64,000 nt of DNA from Candidatus Aminicenans sakinawicola JGI OTU-1 (GCA_000493965.1 AWNV01000007.1:20576-84575); one strand, 5' to 3'; numbered from the stretch's first letter, positions 44,068 to 53,693 are shown. The notes: generated by a model from the letters alone, not told the origin. Numbers and translations: made by a program.

Positions 44068-45072
44068 TTAGATAAATCGGGGATAGGCATTTAAATCCAG
44101 CACGAAACAGCTTTTTTCGCCGCTTTTTATTTTTTCTAAAGCAAGAGCCGCAACCATAGCCGCATTGTCAGTACAGAATTGAGGGGATGGGACATATGAT
44201 TTGAGCCTGTGCTTTTGAGCAAGTTCTGCAAGATGTTTCCTTAACTTTTTGTTGCTGGCAACTCCTCCGCAGAGCAATAGTGATTCAGGGCTGTAATCCT
44301 GGATAGCCTTAGACATGTTTGAGAGTAAAGCACGTATGACGGCTCTTTCAAAGCTGGCCAGGAAGTCAATGAAAAGGGGGTGGTTTTTCGTAATATTATG
44401 CTCTTTGATTTTTCTAAGGGCTGCTGTTTTGAGCCCGCTAAAACTGAAGTCGAGGCTTTTGTCTGTCATATGTGGTATGGCAAAGCTGAATTTTCCCGGG
44501 TCCCCACTTTCTGCCAGCCTGTCGACAATTTGCCCGCCTGGATAGCCAAGATCAAGAAACTTCGCAATTTTGTCCAAAGCTTCTCCTGCGGCATCATCCC
44601 GAGTCCTTCCGATGACCTTGTAATCCAGTTTTTTCTTCAAAAAGTAAAGGGACGTATGGCCTCCTGAGACCAAAAGGGCCAGAGCAGGGAATGGAATGTT
44701 ACTGTGTTCCAGGAAAACAGATTGGATATGAGCTTCAAGGTGATCGATGGGCACAAGGGGTTTTTCGAAATAATAGGATAGGCCCTTTGCAAAAGAGAGC
44801 CCTACCAGAAGGGATCCGATCAAGCCCGGCCCCTGTGTTACGGCAAAAGCATCAATGTCCTCAAGCTTAAGATTGGCGCGTCTCAAGCTCTCGTCAACAA
44901 CGTATGTGATGGACGTGATATGCTGTCGTGATGCAAGCTCAGGCACGACACCACCGTAGGGTGCATGAATTTTATCCTGGGACAAGACAACCGAACTCAG
45001 GATTTTAAATCCATCTGTTACAGCAGAGGCTGAGGTCTCATCGCAGGATGTTTCAATACCTAATATTATCAT
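44068..45072 (-). CDS. tsaD: tRNA N6-threonylcarbamoyladenosine transferase subunit TsaD
   Basis: Universal Kae1/Gcp-family protein transferring threonylcarbamoyl to A37 of ANN-decoding tRNAs, with TsaB/TsaE. 334 residues. ASKHA-type signatures: ILGIETSCDETSAS at the N-terminus, ASRQH, the iron-binding HLEAH (about 108-112), LLVSGGHTSLY, and LLCGGVASNKKLR near the end. Last gene of a four-gene minus-strand operon with mtnA; a 15-nt gap separates it from mtnA. Confidence 0.95.
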   Translation of the reverse strand: MIILGIETSCDETSASAVTDGFKILSSVVLSQDKIHAPYGGVVPELASRQHITSITYVVDESLRRANLKLEDIDAFAVTQGPGLIGSLLVGLSFAKGLSYYFEKPLVPIDHLEAHIQSVFLEHSNIPFPALALLVSGGHTSLYFLKKKLDYKVIGRTRDDAAGEALDKIAKFLDLGYPGGQIVDRLAESGDPGKFSFAIPHMTDKSLDFSFSGLKTAALRKIKEHNITKNHPLFIDFLASFERAVIRALLSNMSKAIQDYSPESLLLCGGVASNKKLRKHLAELAQKHRLKSYVPSPQFCTDNAAMVAALALEKIKSGEKSCFVLDLNAYPRFI

Positions 45073-45087
45073 TATATTATCATTGCC

Positions 45088-46122
45088 CTAAATCTTTTTT
45101 CGTATTTCTTCCAGGCTTTTTTCAAAAGGAGGCCGGGCAATTCCTTTCTCTGTTATTATAGCTGAAATGAGCTTTGCTGGCGTTACATCAAAGGCAGGAT
45201 TGCGCACCTCTATATGAGGCAGTGAAATAAGGCAGCCCCTGATATTCCTTACTTCACTGGGATTTCTTTCTTCGATAGGAATCTCACTTCCATTTAAGAG
45301 ATCAAAGTCAACAGTGTTTAAAGGAGCAGCAATGTAGAAAGGAAGACCGTGCTCTTTGGCTAACACAGCCAGAGAATATGTCCCAATCTTATTTGCTGTA
45401 TCCCCATTACGGGCAATCCTGTCTGCCCCTGTTATAACTAATGAAATCGTCCCTTTTTGCATGAAGTAACCGGCCATGTTATCGGTTATTAAAATCACAG
45501 GAATATTATCTTTATCGAGCTCCCAGCATGTTAGTCTTGCCCCTTGAAGAAGGGGCCTGGTTTCATCTGCATAGACAGTTATGTCTTTCCCATCATGAAA
45601 GGCTGCACGGATAACCCCGAGCGCAGTCCCGTAGCCCGCAGTCGCCAGGGCTCCGGCATTGCAGTGCGTAAGGACAGATTGACCGTCTTTTATCAACTCT
45701 TTCCCCAAAAAACCGATCCTCTTATTGATTTTGATATCGTCATCTTCGATTGATAGGGCTTTTTTCAGCATAATTTCTTTAAGTTCAGAGAGACTAAGAT
45801 TACGGTTTTTTAAAAATGTCTCTTTCATACGTTCGAGGGCCCAGAAAAGGTTGCGTGCAGTTGGCCGTGTTTTCTCGAGGCGCTGATAAATTCGGTTGAA
45901 TTCTTCATCAAGGTTGGTCTTCTCATCAATGTTCATTACACCGATAGCCACTCCAAAGGCAGCAGCCACTCCTATAGCTGGAGCCCCTCGGATAACCATG
46001 TTTTCTATAGCCTCGGCAACCTGATTAAAGTCCGTACATTTTACATAGACTTCTTCATCAGGAAGTTTTCTCTGGTCTATCATAATGACTTTATCTTTTT
46101 CCCATTGAATCGTTGGCAGCAT
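45088..46122 (-). CDS. mtnA: S-methyl-5-thioribose-1-phosphate isomerase
   Basis: Methionine-salvage enzyme converting methylthioribose-1-phosphate to methylthioribulose-1-phosphate, of the eIF2B-like fold. 344 residues. Signatures: VIRGAPAIGVAAAFG, LTHCNAGALATAGYGTALGVI (catalytic Cys), VYADETRPLLQGARLT, TGADRIARNGDTANKIGTYSLAVLAK. It opens at ATG 46122 and follows the lipoprotein gene by 3 nt. The other methionine-salvage genes are not in the window. Some relatives act as ribose-1,5-bisphosphate isomerases, but the TRNGD-type substrate motif favours MtnA. Confidence 0.93.
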   Translation of the reverse strand: MLPTIQWEKDKVIMIDQRKLPDEEVYVKCTDFNQVAEAIENMVIRGAPAIGVAAAFGVAIGVMNIDEKTNLDEEFNRIYQRLEKTRPTARNLFWALERMKETFLKNRNLSLSELKEIMLKKALSIEDDDIKINKRIGFLGKELIKDGQSVLTHCNAGALATAGYGTALGVIRAAFHDGKDITVYADETRPLLQGARLTCWELDKDNIPVILITDNMAGYFMQKGTISLVITGADRIARNGDTANKIGTYSLAVLAKEHGLPFYIAAPLNTVDFDLLNGSEIPIEERNPSEVRNIRGCLISLPHIEVRNPAFDVTPAKLISAIITEKGIARPPFEKSLEEIRKKI

Positions 46123-46125
46123 TCT

Positions 46126-46971
46126 CTACCTCTTTTTCCAGCTAGGAGTCTCAGGTCCTTCCCAGTTCCACTTTTCCATCCATTTAAGATAGAGGGAATT
46201 AAAGTATTCCCAATCTTTGGGGGATAATTCTTCTTTCAATTTGCGATGGCAAAAGATGATCTGATTATCATTATCCCTCAGTGTCTTTTCTGTTGGAAGC
46301 CCGAGTTCTTTCGCCATAACGGCCTCTTCAAAGCTCTTCCTATAGTCTTCAATATGGCTGTATACTTGAGATTGGATATAATGATAGAAACCGCAGCTTA
46401 GGTCCTTGTTTGTAAGCTTTTCAGCAGTCTTGAGGAGATCTGCCAGTATTTTCTCCCTTTCTTTGCCTTTTTTCGGAAGCGCTTTTTTTAACATGATATC
46501 TGAATATCTCTGGGCGGCTAAGAGGCAGACTTGTTTAAAATTTGACTTGTTTAATAGATAAACATAGATCTTTAAACAGGAGTCTTCAAGGCCGGTTTCC
46601 TGAAGCGAGACCCCCAGCCCATAAAGTGAAAGCTGTTTAGCCCAGTCTTCTCCCTTTTCAAAACCGTATGAGAAGGCTTGCAAAAAACTTTCCTCGGCTT
46701 CCTCTCTTAACTCCAGGTTGAGTTCCGCCATTCCTTTTAACATATAGGCCTGGGAAGACGGATGTTTTGCCACTTCGAGTTTCGCTTCAATCAGTGCTCT
46801 TTTAAAAGAAGCCAGAGATTTCTCTTCCTTATAGACGCGGGAGAGTTTTTCTCCCTGGGTATAATAAAACTTGGCTTCCTTAAGATGGGAAACACAGGAA
46901 GAAAGAAAAAAAGAGCATATCAGAATATACAGGAATGCGGCAGTCTTTGCTGGACAAAAGCGTCTGTTCAT
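46126..46971 (-). CDS. Lipoprotein with TPR-like helical repeats
   Basis: 281 residues. Signal peptide with lipobox (LICSFFLSSC, Cys about residue 26), so a lipid-anchored periplasmic protein. After it come repeated helical hairpins of about 34 residues (AKFYYTQGEKLSRVYKEEKSLASFKRAL, AYMLKGMAELNLELREEAEESFLQAF), typical of TPR/SEL1-like protein interaction domains. Function unknown. It overlaps the upstream gene by 4 nt and is followed 3 nt later by mtnA. Confidence 0.75.
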   Translation of the reverse strand: MNRRFCPAKTAAFLYILICSFFLSSCVSHLKEAKFYYTQGEKLSRVYKEEKSLASFKRALIEAKLEVAKHPSSQAYMLKGMAELNLELREEAEESFLQAFSYGFEKGEDWAKQLSLYGLGVSLQETGLEDSCLKIYVYLLNKSNFKQVCLLAAQRYSDIMLKKALPKKGKEREKILADLLKTAEKLTNKDLSCGFYHYIQSQVYSHIEDYRKSFEEAVMAKELGLPTEKTLRDNDNQIIFCHRKLKEELSPKDWEYFNSLYLKWMEKWNWEGPETPSWKKR

Positions 46972-47549
46972 TTTTCTTGATTATTTTTTTTAACAAGTTC
47001 TTTTATAGCTTTCTGGACATCTGTGCGGGAAAATAAGTCAGAACCAATTGACACCATCTCATCGGCAAATGTCTTCAAGCCTTCAAGAAGCCGTGTCTTT
47101 GCTTGGATTGTTTCAACGTCTTCTCTGGCTTGACTGACTTTTGCATCGAATTCTTTAACGATTTTTCTAAATTCTCCGGTTTTCAGCTCTTGATGGAAAA
47201 AGGCCGAAAGGAAGGGGTCTTCAAGACCAATAACAGGGTAAAGGCGGCTGAAAGCCTGCCTTAACGTACTAAAATCCCTTCTTTTAATCTCATCTCTGTA
47301 TGCCTTATACAAAGCAGGATTATTTTTAAAAAAACTATAAATAAATTCCTCAGACTTTACCTCTATAATTCCCGGGTCTGGCCAGACTTTCCATGAAAAA
47401 ATATTCTCTTTCCACTCTTTTGTTCTTTTTATTGCCCAGCTCAAAGAAGAAGAAAGAAGAGGAAAATATAGATAGCTTTTATGAGGCAGTAATTCTGAGA
47501 GCAGCTCAACGGCATTGCTGAGAATTGTTTCGGCACGGGATTTTATCAT
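46968..47549 (-). CDS. Hypothetical protein, first gene of tsaD operon
   Basis: 193 residues, soluble and mainly helical, with no signal peptide. The N-terminus AETILSNAVELLSELLPHKSYLYFPLLSSSLSWAI and the charged helical C-terminus (KEFDAKVSQAREDVETIQAKTRLLEG) show no motif I recognise. It overlaps the following lipoprotein gene by 4 nt. It starts the four-gene minus-strand unit and may simply be linked to it by position. Confidence 0.65.
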   Translation of the reverse strand: MIKSRAETILSNAVELLSELLPHKSYLYFPLLSSSLSWAIKRTKEWKENIFSWKVWPDPGIIEVKSEEFIYSFFKNNPALYKAYRDEIKRRDFSTLRQAFSRLYPVIGLEDPFLSAFFHQELKTGEFRKIVKEFDAKVSQAREDVETIQAKTRLLEGLKTFADEMVSIGSDLFSRTDVQKAIKELVKKNNQEK

Positions 47550-47756
47550 TTTTCTATAATATAATCATTAACTTAAAAAGAGTAAAGTTTAATATGATTT
47601 AAATTGTTTCAAAGCAGACAATCTGATGTTTTGACTGTGTGATTAGCAAGAGGATGAACAAGCAGAGCAGTGTTTGCGGCTTGACTTTTAGGCTGGACTG
47701 AAGTAATTTTTAGGATAGAGAGATACAAGAAATAATAAGTCCTCAAGGAGATTTAA

Positions 47757-47957
47757 ATGTTTTTATTTGGACCGGTTGGACCGACGGAACTTATTCTCAT
47801 TGTCCTGATTATTGTAATTATTTTTGGTGCTCGGAAACTGCCAGAATTGGGAAAATCCATGGGAGAGGGCATAAAGAATTTTAAGAAATCTATAAGCTCG
47901 AAGGAAAAGGATGAAGAACTCCCTCCCGATAAGCCAAAACCTCCTGATAAGGAATGA
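47757..47957 (+). CDS. tatA: Twin-arginine translocase subunit TatA/E
   Basis: 66 residues. One N-terminal membrane helix (ELILIVLIIVIIFGA), the conserved FGxxKLPELGKSMGEGIKNFKKS amphipathic helix, and a charged Pro-rich tail. This is the pore-forming subunit of the Tat system for folded proteins. CAAGGAG ribosome site about 6 nt before the ATG; a weak promoter (TTGACT, 17 nt, TAATTT) lies upstream at about 47683. tatB and tatC are not seen here. The next gene starts inside its stop codon. Confidence 0.93.
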   Translation: MFLFGPVGPTELILIVLIIVIIFGARKLPELGKSMGEGIKNFKKSISSKEKDEELPPDKPKPPDKE

Positions 47958-49054
47958 TGAAACGCATCATTGAGAAACTTACTCTGCAGAGAAAAGAGAA
48001 AGAAGGGGATTTTGAGAAAAAGCTAGAAAGTGTCAAAAAAGAGTTTGATGATTTTTACGATGTAAAAAACGTTCTCAAACTCCAGGATATTATCTCCCGC
48101 CTCGAAGAAATTATTCTTTCACTATTTGACCTTATCCAGATTCAGGCTGAACTTGTCGATGCAAAGGATCGAGAGTGGGATGCTCTTGGAAGCAACCATG
48201 TGGGTATGATTTTTAAAAGCATGGAATGGCGGGTGGATAAATTGGCCGCCGAGTACAAGGATGCAAACCTCCTGATGAAAAAGTTCATTCTTCTTAAAGA
48301 AAAATTGAATCGACTGCTTGTCGCCTTGGGAAAAAATGAGGTTCCTACACAGGATCAAGTCAAAGATGTTCTTGTTCCACTGGAAGAATGGCGGTATGCA
48401 GGGTTTGAAAATCGTTATAGAGGTTCAGAAGAAGAGGTTAAAAAACAGCAGAGAGATTATGTCCAGTTTTTTGAAGGAAAGGGGAAAGTGCTGGATTTGG
48501 GCTGCGGCCGCGGCGAGTTTATAGAGCTTCTTGAAGAAAACGGTATAGAATGTGAAGGCATCGATGTCAACGACCAGATGATTAGCATTTGCCGTGATAA
48601 AGGCTTTAACTGTAATAAATCCGACATCTTGGAAAAGCTAACTTCCTGTCCTGATAATTCACTCGCAGGTATATTTTCATCCCAGGTCATAGAGCATTTA
48701 GCCCCCTCATATTTGAGAAGAATGATAGAGATTACTTATTTCAAGATCGCTTCGCCAGGTTACATCGTCCTTGAAACAATAAATCCGACCTCTGTTTTTG
48801 CCCTTGTTCAGATATATTTTTTGGACATAACACATCAGAAACCGATCCATCCGCAGGCGCTTAAGTTTTTACTCGAAAGCGCCGGGTTTGAAGATGTTGA
48901 GATTAAATATTCCGCCCCACTGGAACAGGAGAAGCTGCAAATACTGCCCGGTGCGGATGAGATCACATCTGTTCAGAATAAAAACATCGACAATTTAAAT
49001 AAGTTACTCTATTCTCCACCAAACTATGCAGCCATTGGGTGTAAAAAAAACTAA
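47954..49054 (+). CDS. SAM methyltransferase with N-terminal coiled coil
   Basis: 366 residues, overlapping the tatA stop by 4 nt (tandem ATG codons at 47954 and 47957). Residues ~1-170 are charged and helical, with likely coiled coil. A class I methyltransferase domain follows: KVLDLGCGRGEFIELL (motif I), ECEGIDVNDQMI, GIFSSQVIEHLAP and HPQALKFLLESAGF. The combination of a coiled coil with a methyltransferase of this subtype recalls enzymes that cap or modify surface polysaccharides (WbdD-like), which would fit the LPS genes nearby. This is inferred; the substrate is unknown. Confidence 0.82.
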   Translation: MMKRIIEKLTLQRKEKEGDFEKKLESVKKEFDDFYDVKNVLKLQDIISRLEEIILSLFDLIQIQAELVDAKDREWDALGSNHVGMIFKSMEWRVDKLAAEYKDANLLMKKFILLKEKLNRLLVALGKNEVPTQDQVKDVLVPLEEWRYAGFENRYRGSEEEVKKQQRDYVQFFEGKGKVLDLGCGRGEFIELLEENGIECEGIDVNDQMISICRDKGFNCNKSDILEKLTSCPDNSLAGIFSSQVIEHLAPSYLRRMIEITYFKIASPGYIVLETINPTSVFALVQIYFLDITHQKPIHPQALKFLLESAGFEDVEIKYSAPLEQEKLQILPGADEITSVQNKNIDNLNKLLYSPPNYAAIGCKKN

Positions 49055-49064
49055 ATTATTATTT

Positions 49065-49091
49065 ATCAATCATTTCTGATGGCCCGTCCCC
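49065..49091. repeat. GGGGACGGGCC dispersed repeat, copy 2
   Basis: 27 bp matching the copy at 44034-44060 except one base. It follows the methyltransferase stop and is itself followed by a GGTACCTGGTACC unit at 49101-49113. Confidence 0.8.
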
Positions 49092-49100
49092 GTTATCAAA

Positions 49101-49113
49101 GGTACCTGGTACC
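49101..49113. repeat. GGTACCTGGTACC repeat, fourth copy
   Basis: Same 13-bp unit as the three copies at 35998-36106; here 10 bp after the GGGGACGGGCC repeat. Confidence 0.8.
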
Positions 49114-49256
49114 ATTTTTCAGCAGGCAGCTTGTAAAAAATTTGTATTATTGCTAGTATTATTAGCCAGATAGCGCAACTGAAAAGAGTAATAAGCTCAA
49201 TATAAGATAATAATCTCAATATAAATAAGAAAGGTGAGAAAAGGAGACACGAAGTG

Positions 49257-52200
49257 ATGAAAAAATTAATCAGGAGTTTTTTTCTTATATATCTTCTAAT
49301 CTTCTTGAGCTCAATGGCTGCTGCACAAAGACAAACTGGATGCATAAAAGGAAAAATTACTGATGTTGAAGGATTTCCTTTACCTGGTGCTTCTGTTTAT
49401 GTTGATTCGCCAAGCTTGTTAAGCATTCAGACTTACACGACATCAGCTTCAGGAAAAATCAATTTTCATGCCCTACTCCCAGGCCGGTATAAAATCACTG
49501 TTGATATGCCTGGATTTAAGACAGTCAATATAGAGAACATCATAATTCGAGTAGGGATGACAGTTTATATTGATGTTGCTATGGAAATGACAATAATCGA
49601 GGAAGAAATTCCTTTTAAAATTCCATCTCCTACATTGGATTCAGAGTCCGCAAAAATAGCTGTAGTTATTGAAGAGGATCTTTTAGAAAAAATTCCCTTT
49701 AGAAGAGACTTGCACGATATTATCAACTCTGCTGCTGGTGTAATATCGGATTACACATCCTATCCTCAAGTCCATATTATTCACGGCTCAACTGCAAGAG
49801 GGAACATCTATGCTCTGGATGGTACGAAGATGAATGATCCGGTAGGAATGAGTCTTCTCACAAACATCAATTTTGATGCTATTGGGGAAGTGGAATTGGA
49901 AACAGGAGCTCATCCTGCAGATGTTGGCAATATAGATGGCGGATTTATCAATGTTGTCACAAAATCGGGGGGCAATGGATTTAGCGGAGGAGCTACTATT
50001 TACCATACTAATGATAAAATTGCCAAACAATTATATTCTGAAGATGAAATAGCTAATCTGGGAACCTCTCCTGCTCCAATGGATAAAAACCTGTGGGATG
50101 TTTCATTTTCCTTGGGAGGTTCGATATTAGAAGATATGCTTTGGTTTTTTACCAATGTCCGAATGATAAACCAGTCCAGCACGACTTCCTTTATTCCATG
50201 GACAGATCCCCAAGGTAATAATCAGAAGGAATATTATTGGGATAATAAGGATAAATTGGGATTTTTCAAGTTGACATTCCAGTTTCTTTCGAAATTTAGA
50301 GTAACAGGCTTATTTAACTTTGCTGATTACTATCGACCTGCACACGCATTTCATCTTGACTGGAACCTCCCTGAAGAGGCAACGCGCATCCTGGATCATG
50401 CAAGGAATTACAGTACCATTGGAATTTTAAATTATTCACTTGATCAAGATACATTTCTTGACCTGAAGGGAGGATACATAGTCGACAACTTCCCTTTACT
50501 CTTAAATGAAGATACAAGTAATAATCCGCGGTATTATGATGAAAGCTCCGGCTACATTTGGGGGAGCGGAATGTTCAATGAGGTTCAACGCCGAACAAGG
50601 TTGCAGGCTAATATGTCCATAACTCGAGTCCAAGATGACTTATTTGGAGTTGGCCACGAGTTCAAAGCAGGTGGAGAGTATGAATATTGCTTTGGAGAAT
50701 GGAACGTGTGGAAGGAAGACAATTTAATGATCCACTACAACAATGGAAATCCCTACTTCTTTAGTATGGCCGAATCCCCTGTGACCGGAAGCACAGTTGG
50801 TAAAGGGAAGGTCTCTTTTTTTACTGTAGGAAAACTTGAAAGCGAATTGAAGCCAAGAAATGAGCTTAGAAGAATTGCTTTTTTTGTCCAGGATTCGATG
50901 TGTTTTGGGAGGAGGTTGACTCTGAATCTTGGGCTTAGATTTGACAGAAGTTTAGCAAATCAACTTCCTAGTATTACAAAAGAAAGTGGTAATCCGGTCT
51001 CTCTAAAAATTGGAGAAGAATTAATTGAACCAACAGCAGGGATAAACCCTTTTACTGAACACACGATTCTAGCATGGGATGACTTAATAGCTTGGAATGC
51101 ATGGTCTCCACGCATAAGCTTAATATTTGACGTTTTTGGAAAAGGAAAAACACTTCTTAAGGCTTCCTTTTCTCGTTATAAAGAATTTCTGATGCTCCAG
51201 TATGCATATGATTTATATCCATTTTATAGCGGCCGCTCTCACCAATTCTTCTGGTATGATGAAAACATGGATGGGAATGTCGATGTTGATGATACCTACG
51301 TCTCGTATGCTGAAAACTATCGTCTGTATGCAGAGGGTAATTATCAGAAAAGGATAGACCCTGAAATCGATTGTCCATATACTGACGAATATATAATCGG
51401 ACTTCAGAATGAGCTGTTTAATGATTTTTCTATTAAAATAAATTATATATACAGAAACAAAAAGGGCATTTTTGAGAATGTTCCTTATGATCCTGACCTG
51501 GATATGGAATGGTATGAAATCAACGAGGATACTGAATCATATTGGGTGCCATTTCATACTTTTGTTCCGGAGGTCGATGATTTTCCGGACACGAGTGTTT
51601 CCCTCTATTTTCCGTCTAAAGATTCTCCTCTTTTCTTCGATCGTTTTAAAAATGTTACTGAGTTAAATAGAAAATACCGGGCATTCGAGTTTGTTTTTAA
51701 GAAACGGATGTCAAATAACTGGCAGATGAATGGCTCCTTGGGCCTAAGTAAATCAACGGGCAATATTAATTCGGGTTATTACGCGAGTTCGGGAAATACT
51801 AATGCAGCAAACAGCCCAAATTACTTCGTCAACAACCCGGGAACTTCGCGCCTGGACTATGACAGGCCTCTGGCCATAAAGTTGATGGGAACATACGAGT
51901 TCCCTTATGATTTTTTCCTAAGCTTCTACTTCACTCATATGAGCGGTACTCCATGGACAAGAAGCGTAACAGTCATTCCTCCTTCGTCGTGGGCCGAAGA
52001 AAACAATACTTATGGCTATTATGTTAATGTTCTTCTTGAGGAACCAGGCCTCAGGAGAAACCAAGCCTTTAACAATCTTGATATCAGGGTTGAGAAGAAA
52101 CTCAGATTTGCCGGATTTAAAAGCATAAATGCTTATCTGGATGTTTCCAATCTTCTTGGAAACAAATACAAGACTACAATCCGGAACGATGGCGGTTATT

Positions 52201-52319
52201 GGTTTCCTGAAAAGGAAAATTCTAAAGAGGGGACATATATATTGAGTCCCAATTATGATAAAGTCACCTCTCTTTATGGAGTAAGGGTGTTCAGATTTAG
52301 CCTTCGTTTCAGTTTCTAA
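49257..52319 (+). CDS. Oar-like TonB-dependent outer membrane receptor
   Basis: About 1020 residues. Signal peptide (KKLIRSFFLIYLLIFLSSMAAA), then a carboxypeptidase-regulatory-like beta domain (28-110; GKITDVEGFPLPGASVYVDSP). A TonB plug follows (about 140-240; YALDGTKMNDPVG, NIDGGFINVVTKSGGN) and a long barrel ends in the C-terminal Phe signature (VFRFSLRFSF). This is the Oar/SusC-like TonB family used for outer-membrane uptake. No SusD gene is next to it, so the substrate is unknown. The start is ATG 49257 with AAGGAG 10 nt upstream; a GTG at 49254 is also possible. Convergent with the GWxTD gene, overlapping by 11 nt at the 3' ends. Confidence 0.92.
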   Translation: MKKLIRSFFLIYLLIFLSSMAAAQRQTGCIKGKITDVEGFPLPGASVYVDSPSLLSIQTYTTSASGKINFHALLPGRYKITVDMPGFKTVNIENIIIRVGMTVYIDVAMEMTIIEEEIPFKIPSPTLDSESAKIAVVIEEDLLEKIPFRRDLHDIINSAAGVISDYTSYPQVHIIHGSTARGNIYALDGTKMNDPVGMSLLTNINFDAIGEVELETGAHPADVGNIDGGFINVVTKSGGNGFSGGATIYHTNDKIAKQLYSEDEIANLGTSPAPMDKNLWDVSFSLGGSILEDMLWFFTNVRMINQSSTTSFIPWTDPQGNNQKEYYWDNKDKLGFFKLTFQFLSKFRVTGLFNFADYYRPAHAFHLDWNLPEEATRILDHARNYSTIGILNYSLDQDTFLDLKGGYIVDNFPLLLNEDTSNNPRYYDESSGYIWGSGMFNEVQRRTRLQANMSITRVQDDLFGVGHEFKAGGEYEYCFGEWNVWKEDNLMIHYNNGNPYFFSMAESPVTGSTVGKGKVSFFTVGKLESELKPRNELRRIAFFVQDSMCFGRRLTLNLGLRFDRSLANQLPSITKESGNPVSLKIGEELIEPTAGINPFTEHTILAWDDLIAWNAWSPRISLIFDVFGKGKTLLKASFSRYKEFLMLQYAYDLYPFYSGRSHQFFWYDENMDGNVDVDDTYVSYAENYRLYAEGNYQKRIDPEIDCPYTDEYIIGLQNELFNDFSIKINYIYRNKKGIFENVPYDPDLDMEWYEINEDTESYWVPFHTFVPEVDDFPDTSVSLYFPSKDSPLFFDRFKNVTELNRKYRAFEFVFKKRMSNNWQMNGSLGLSKSTGNINSGYYASSGNTNAANSPNYFVNNPGTSRLDYDRPLAIKLMGTYEFPYDFFLSFYFTHMSGTPWTRSVTVIPPSSWAEENNTYGYYVNVLLEEPGLRRNQAFNNLDIRVEKKLRFAGFKSINAYLDVSNLLGNKYKTTIRNDGGYWFPEKENSKEGTYILSPNYDKVTSLYGVRVFRFSLRFSF

Positions 52320-53334
52320 TTTTAAAGGTTAAACCCAAAACTTTTTTCTGTTCATCTCCTCCTGTCTTGTTTGTAAGGGTTGCAAAAAGTTTGTTTTGTC
52401 CCTTAAAAAGCTTATCCACATCCTTTTCTAACATAAAAGGAACTTCAATCTTGAAATTATTTTCTTTGTTTGCTTCAAGGTCGGTTTCGTCTATTTCGAC
52501 TTTATAGGAATCTTCATATTCCCACACCAGGTAATCTCCGGCATCGATTAATTTAAGATAAAGTTCCAGTGTTGTCTCCAGTTTGTTTTCTTTCTCCTTA
52601 AGCCAGATATTTGTAAAAGGAACCTCAATGAATATGATGCCCTCAATTCTTTCTGCATTGACTAAAGTGCTTTTAACATGCCAGGTGAAATTGAAAAACA
52701 TTTTTTCTCCTTGTATTGTATCCTGCGAACTGGCCTGGGCTGCGTTAATGCCCTGCATATATGCAATGTTAAGAGAACTAATAGTACTTAGATTGTATGT
52801 GACTAACCGGTAAGTCCCTGTGCAGCTAGGATCAACAAAAACAACGGGAAAGCTTCCGTAATACCAGATCTCCGAACAACGTCCATAATAGCTGTAACCC
52901 AGTGGGTGGACTATTCTATCCATAGGTGGTCCGAAAAGAACATATATACGTCCACGGTCTGTCCAATATCCATCTTTCCCCTCACCGAAAAAAAGTTCGT
53001 TTGCTCTTTCTATCCGGTTAAAATATTCCGTCTTGAACTCATTTTCTTCTGTATATGGATCGGGATCCCGGCGTTTCCAGAATTCTTCTTTAAATTTTTC
53101 CTTTTCAGAATCCGGGAGATCGAGAAAAATTCTTTCCTCTTCCTTCGTAATAATGTATCTGACTTTGGCAAAGAACTCGGCATCTTCGGGGTTGAGTTCT
53201 TGTGCTAACTTGTAATAATGATAAGAGCAGGAAAAAAACGAGAGTGCAAGGCATGAAGTCAATATAAATAGAGCAAACAGCCGAAATAAATATTTCTCAG
53301 TCTTTTTTTTATTTAATATAAATGTGCCAGACAT
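52309..53334 (-). CDS. GWxTD-domain lipoprotein
   Basis: 341 residues from ATG 53334 (MSGTFILNKK), chosen because AAGGAG sits 6-8 nt upstream; an upstream in-frame start exists. A lipobox-like SFFSC follows a hydrophobic stretch. The GWxTD signature appears as GYWTDRGRIYVLFGPPMDRI, preceded by the RRDPDPYTEENEFKTEYFNRIERAN segment of the domain. The domain is common in Acidobacteria-type and related genomes, usually in surface or secretion contexts; its biochemical role is not known. The C-terminal half is beta-rich. Its 3' end overlaps the receptor gene. Confidence 0.88.
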   Translation of the reverse strand: MSGTFILNKKKTEKYLFRLFALFILTSCLALSFFSCSYHYYKLAQELNPEDAEFFAKVRYIITKEEERIFLDLPDSEKEKFKEEFWKRRDPDPYTEENEFKTEYFNRIERANELFFGEGKDGYWTDRGRIYVLFGPPMDRIVHPLGYSYYGRCSEIWYYGSFPVVFVDPSCTGTYRLVTYNLSTISSLNIAYMQGINAAQASSQDTIQGEKMFFNFTWHVKSTLVNAERIEGIIFIEVPFTNIWLKEKENKLETTLELYLKLIDAGDYLVWEYEDSYKVEIDETDLEANKENNFKIEVPFMLEKDVDKLFKGQNKLFATLTNKTGGDEQKKVLGLTFKIRN

Positions 53335-53421
53335 TTTATTTCTCCTTTTTTTCAACAAATAACTCCTTACTTACAAATCTATAGTGCGATGAAGATAAAT
53401 TCAAGTTTTAGGAGTATGAAA

Positions 53422-53506
53422 TGCGGAAGGTGGGACTCGAACCCACACGGCTTTTAAGGCCATAAACTCCTGAGGCTTACGCGTCTACCAATTCCGCCAC
53501 TTCCGC
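53422..53506 (-). tRNA. tRNA-Leu (anticodon CAG)
   Basis: Minus-strand cloverleaf: acceptor GCGGAAG with CTTCCGC, D-arm GCGGAATTGGTAGACGC, anticodon stem TAAGC/GTTTA with loop CTCAGGA. That gives anticodon CAG, reading CUG. A long variable arm (GGC CTTAAAA GCC) as expected for class II tRNA-Leu, T-arm GTGGG TTCGAGT CCCAC, discriminator A. CCA is not encoded. Confidence 0.95.
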
Positions 53507-53541
53507 ACTCGCATTATCCGCGCCTTTCTTCCGGAGTAGGT

Positions 53542-53570
53542 ATTATAATCTTACTCAAAAAAAGAGTAAA
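53542..53570 (-). promoter_or_regulatory. Promoter of tRNA-Leu
   Basis: On the minus strand: TTTACT (53565-53570), 17-nt spacer, TATAAT (53542-53547), about 36 nt before the tRNA 5' end. The spacer has TTACTC/GAGTAA arms. Confidence 0.55.
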
Positions 53571-53573
53571 GTC

Positions 53574-53602
53574 TTGACAAATCGAAATTCGGTTCTTATC
53601 TT
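53574..53602 (+). promoter_or_regulatory. Promoter of baeRF-like gene
   Basis: TTGACA (53574-53579), 17-nt spacer, TATCTT (53597-53602). Back-to-back with the tRNA-Leu promoter; the gene starts at 53694. Confidence 0.55.
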
Positions 53603-53693
53603 AATGATAAGTGGCAAAATTTTTCTATCTTCAATATCTCATCAAAGGTCTTTTTTATCCTGAATTATTTACTTTATTTAAAAGGGGGATTAA

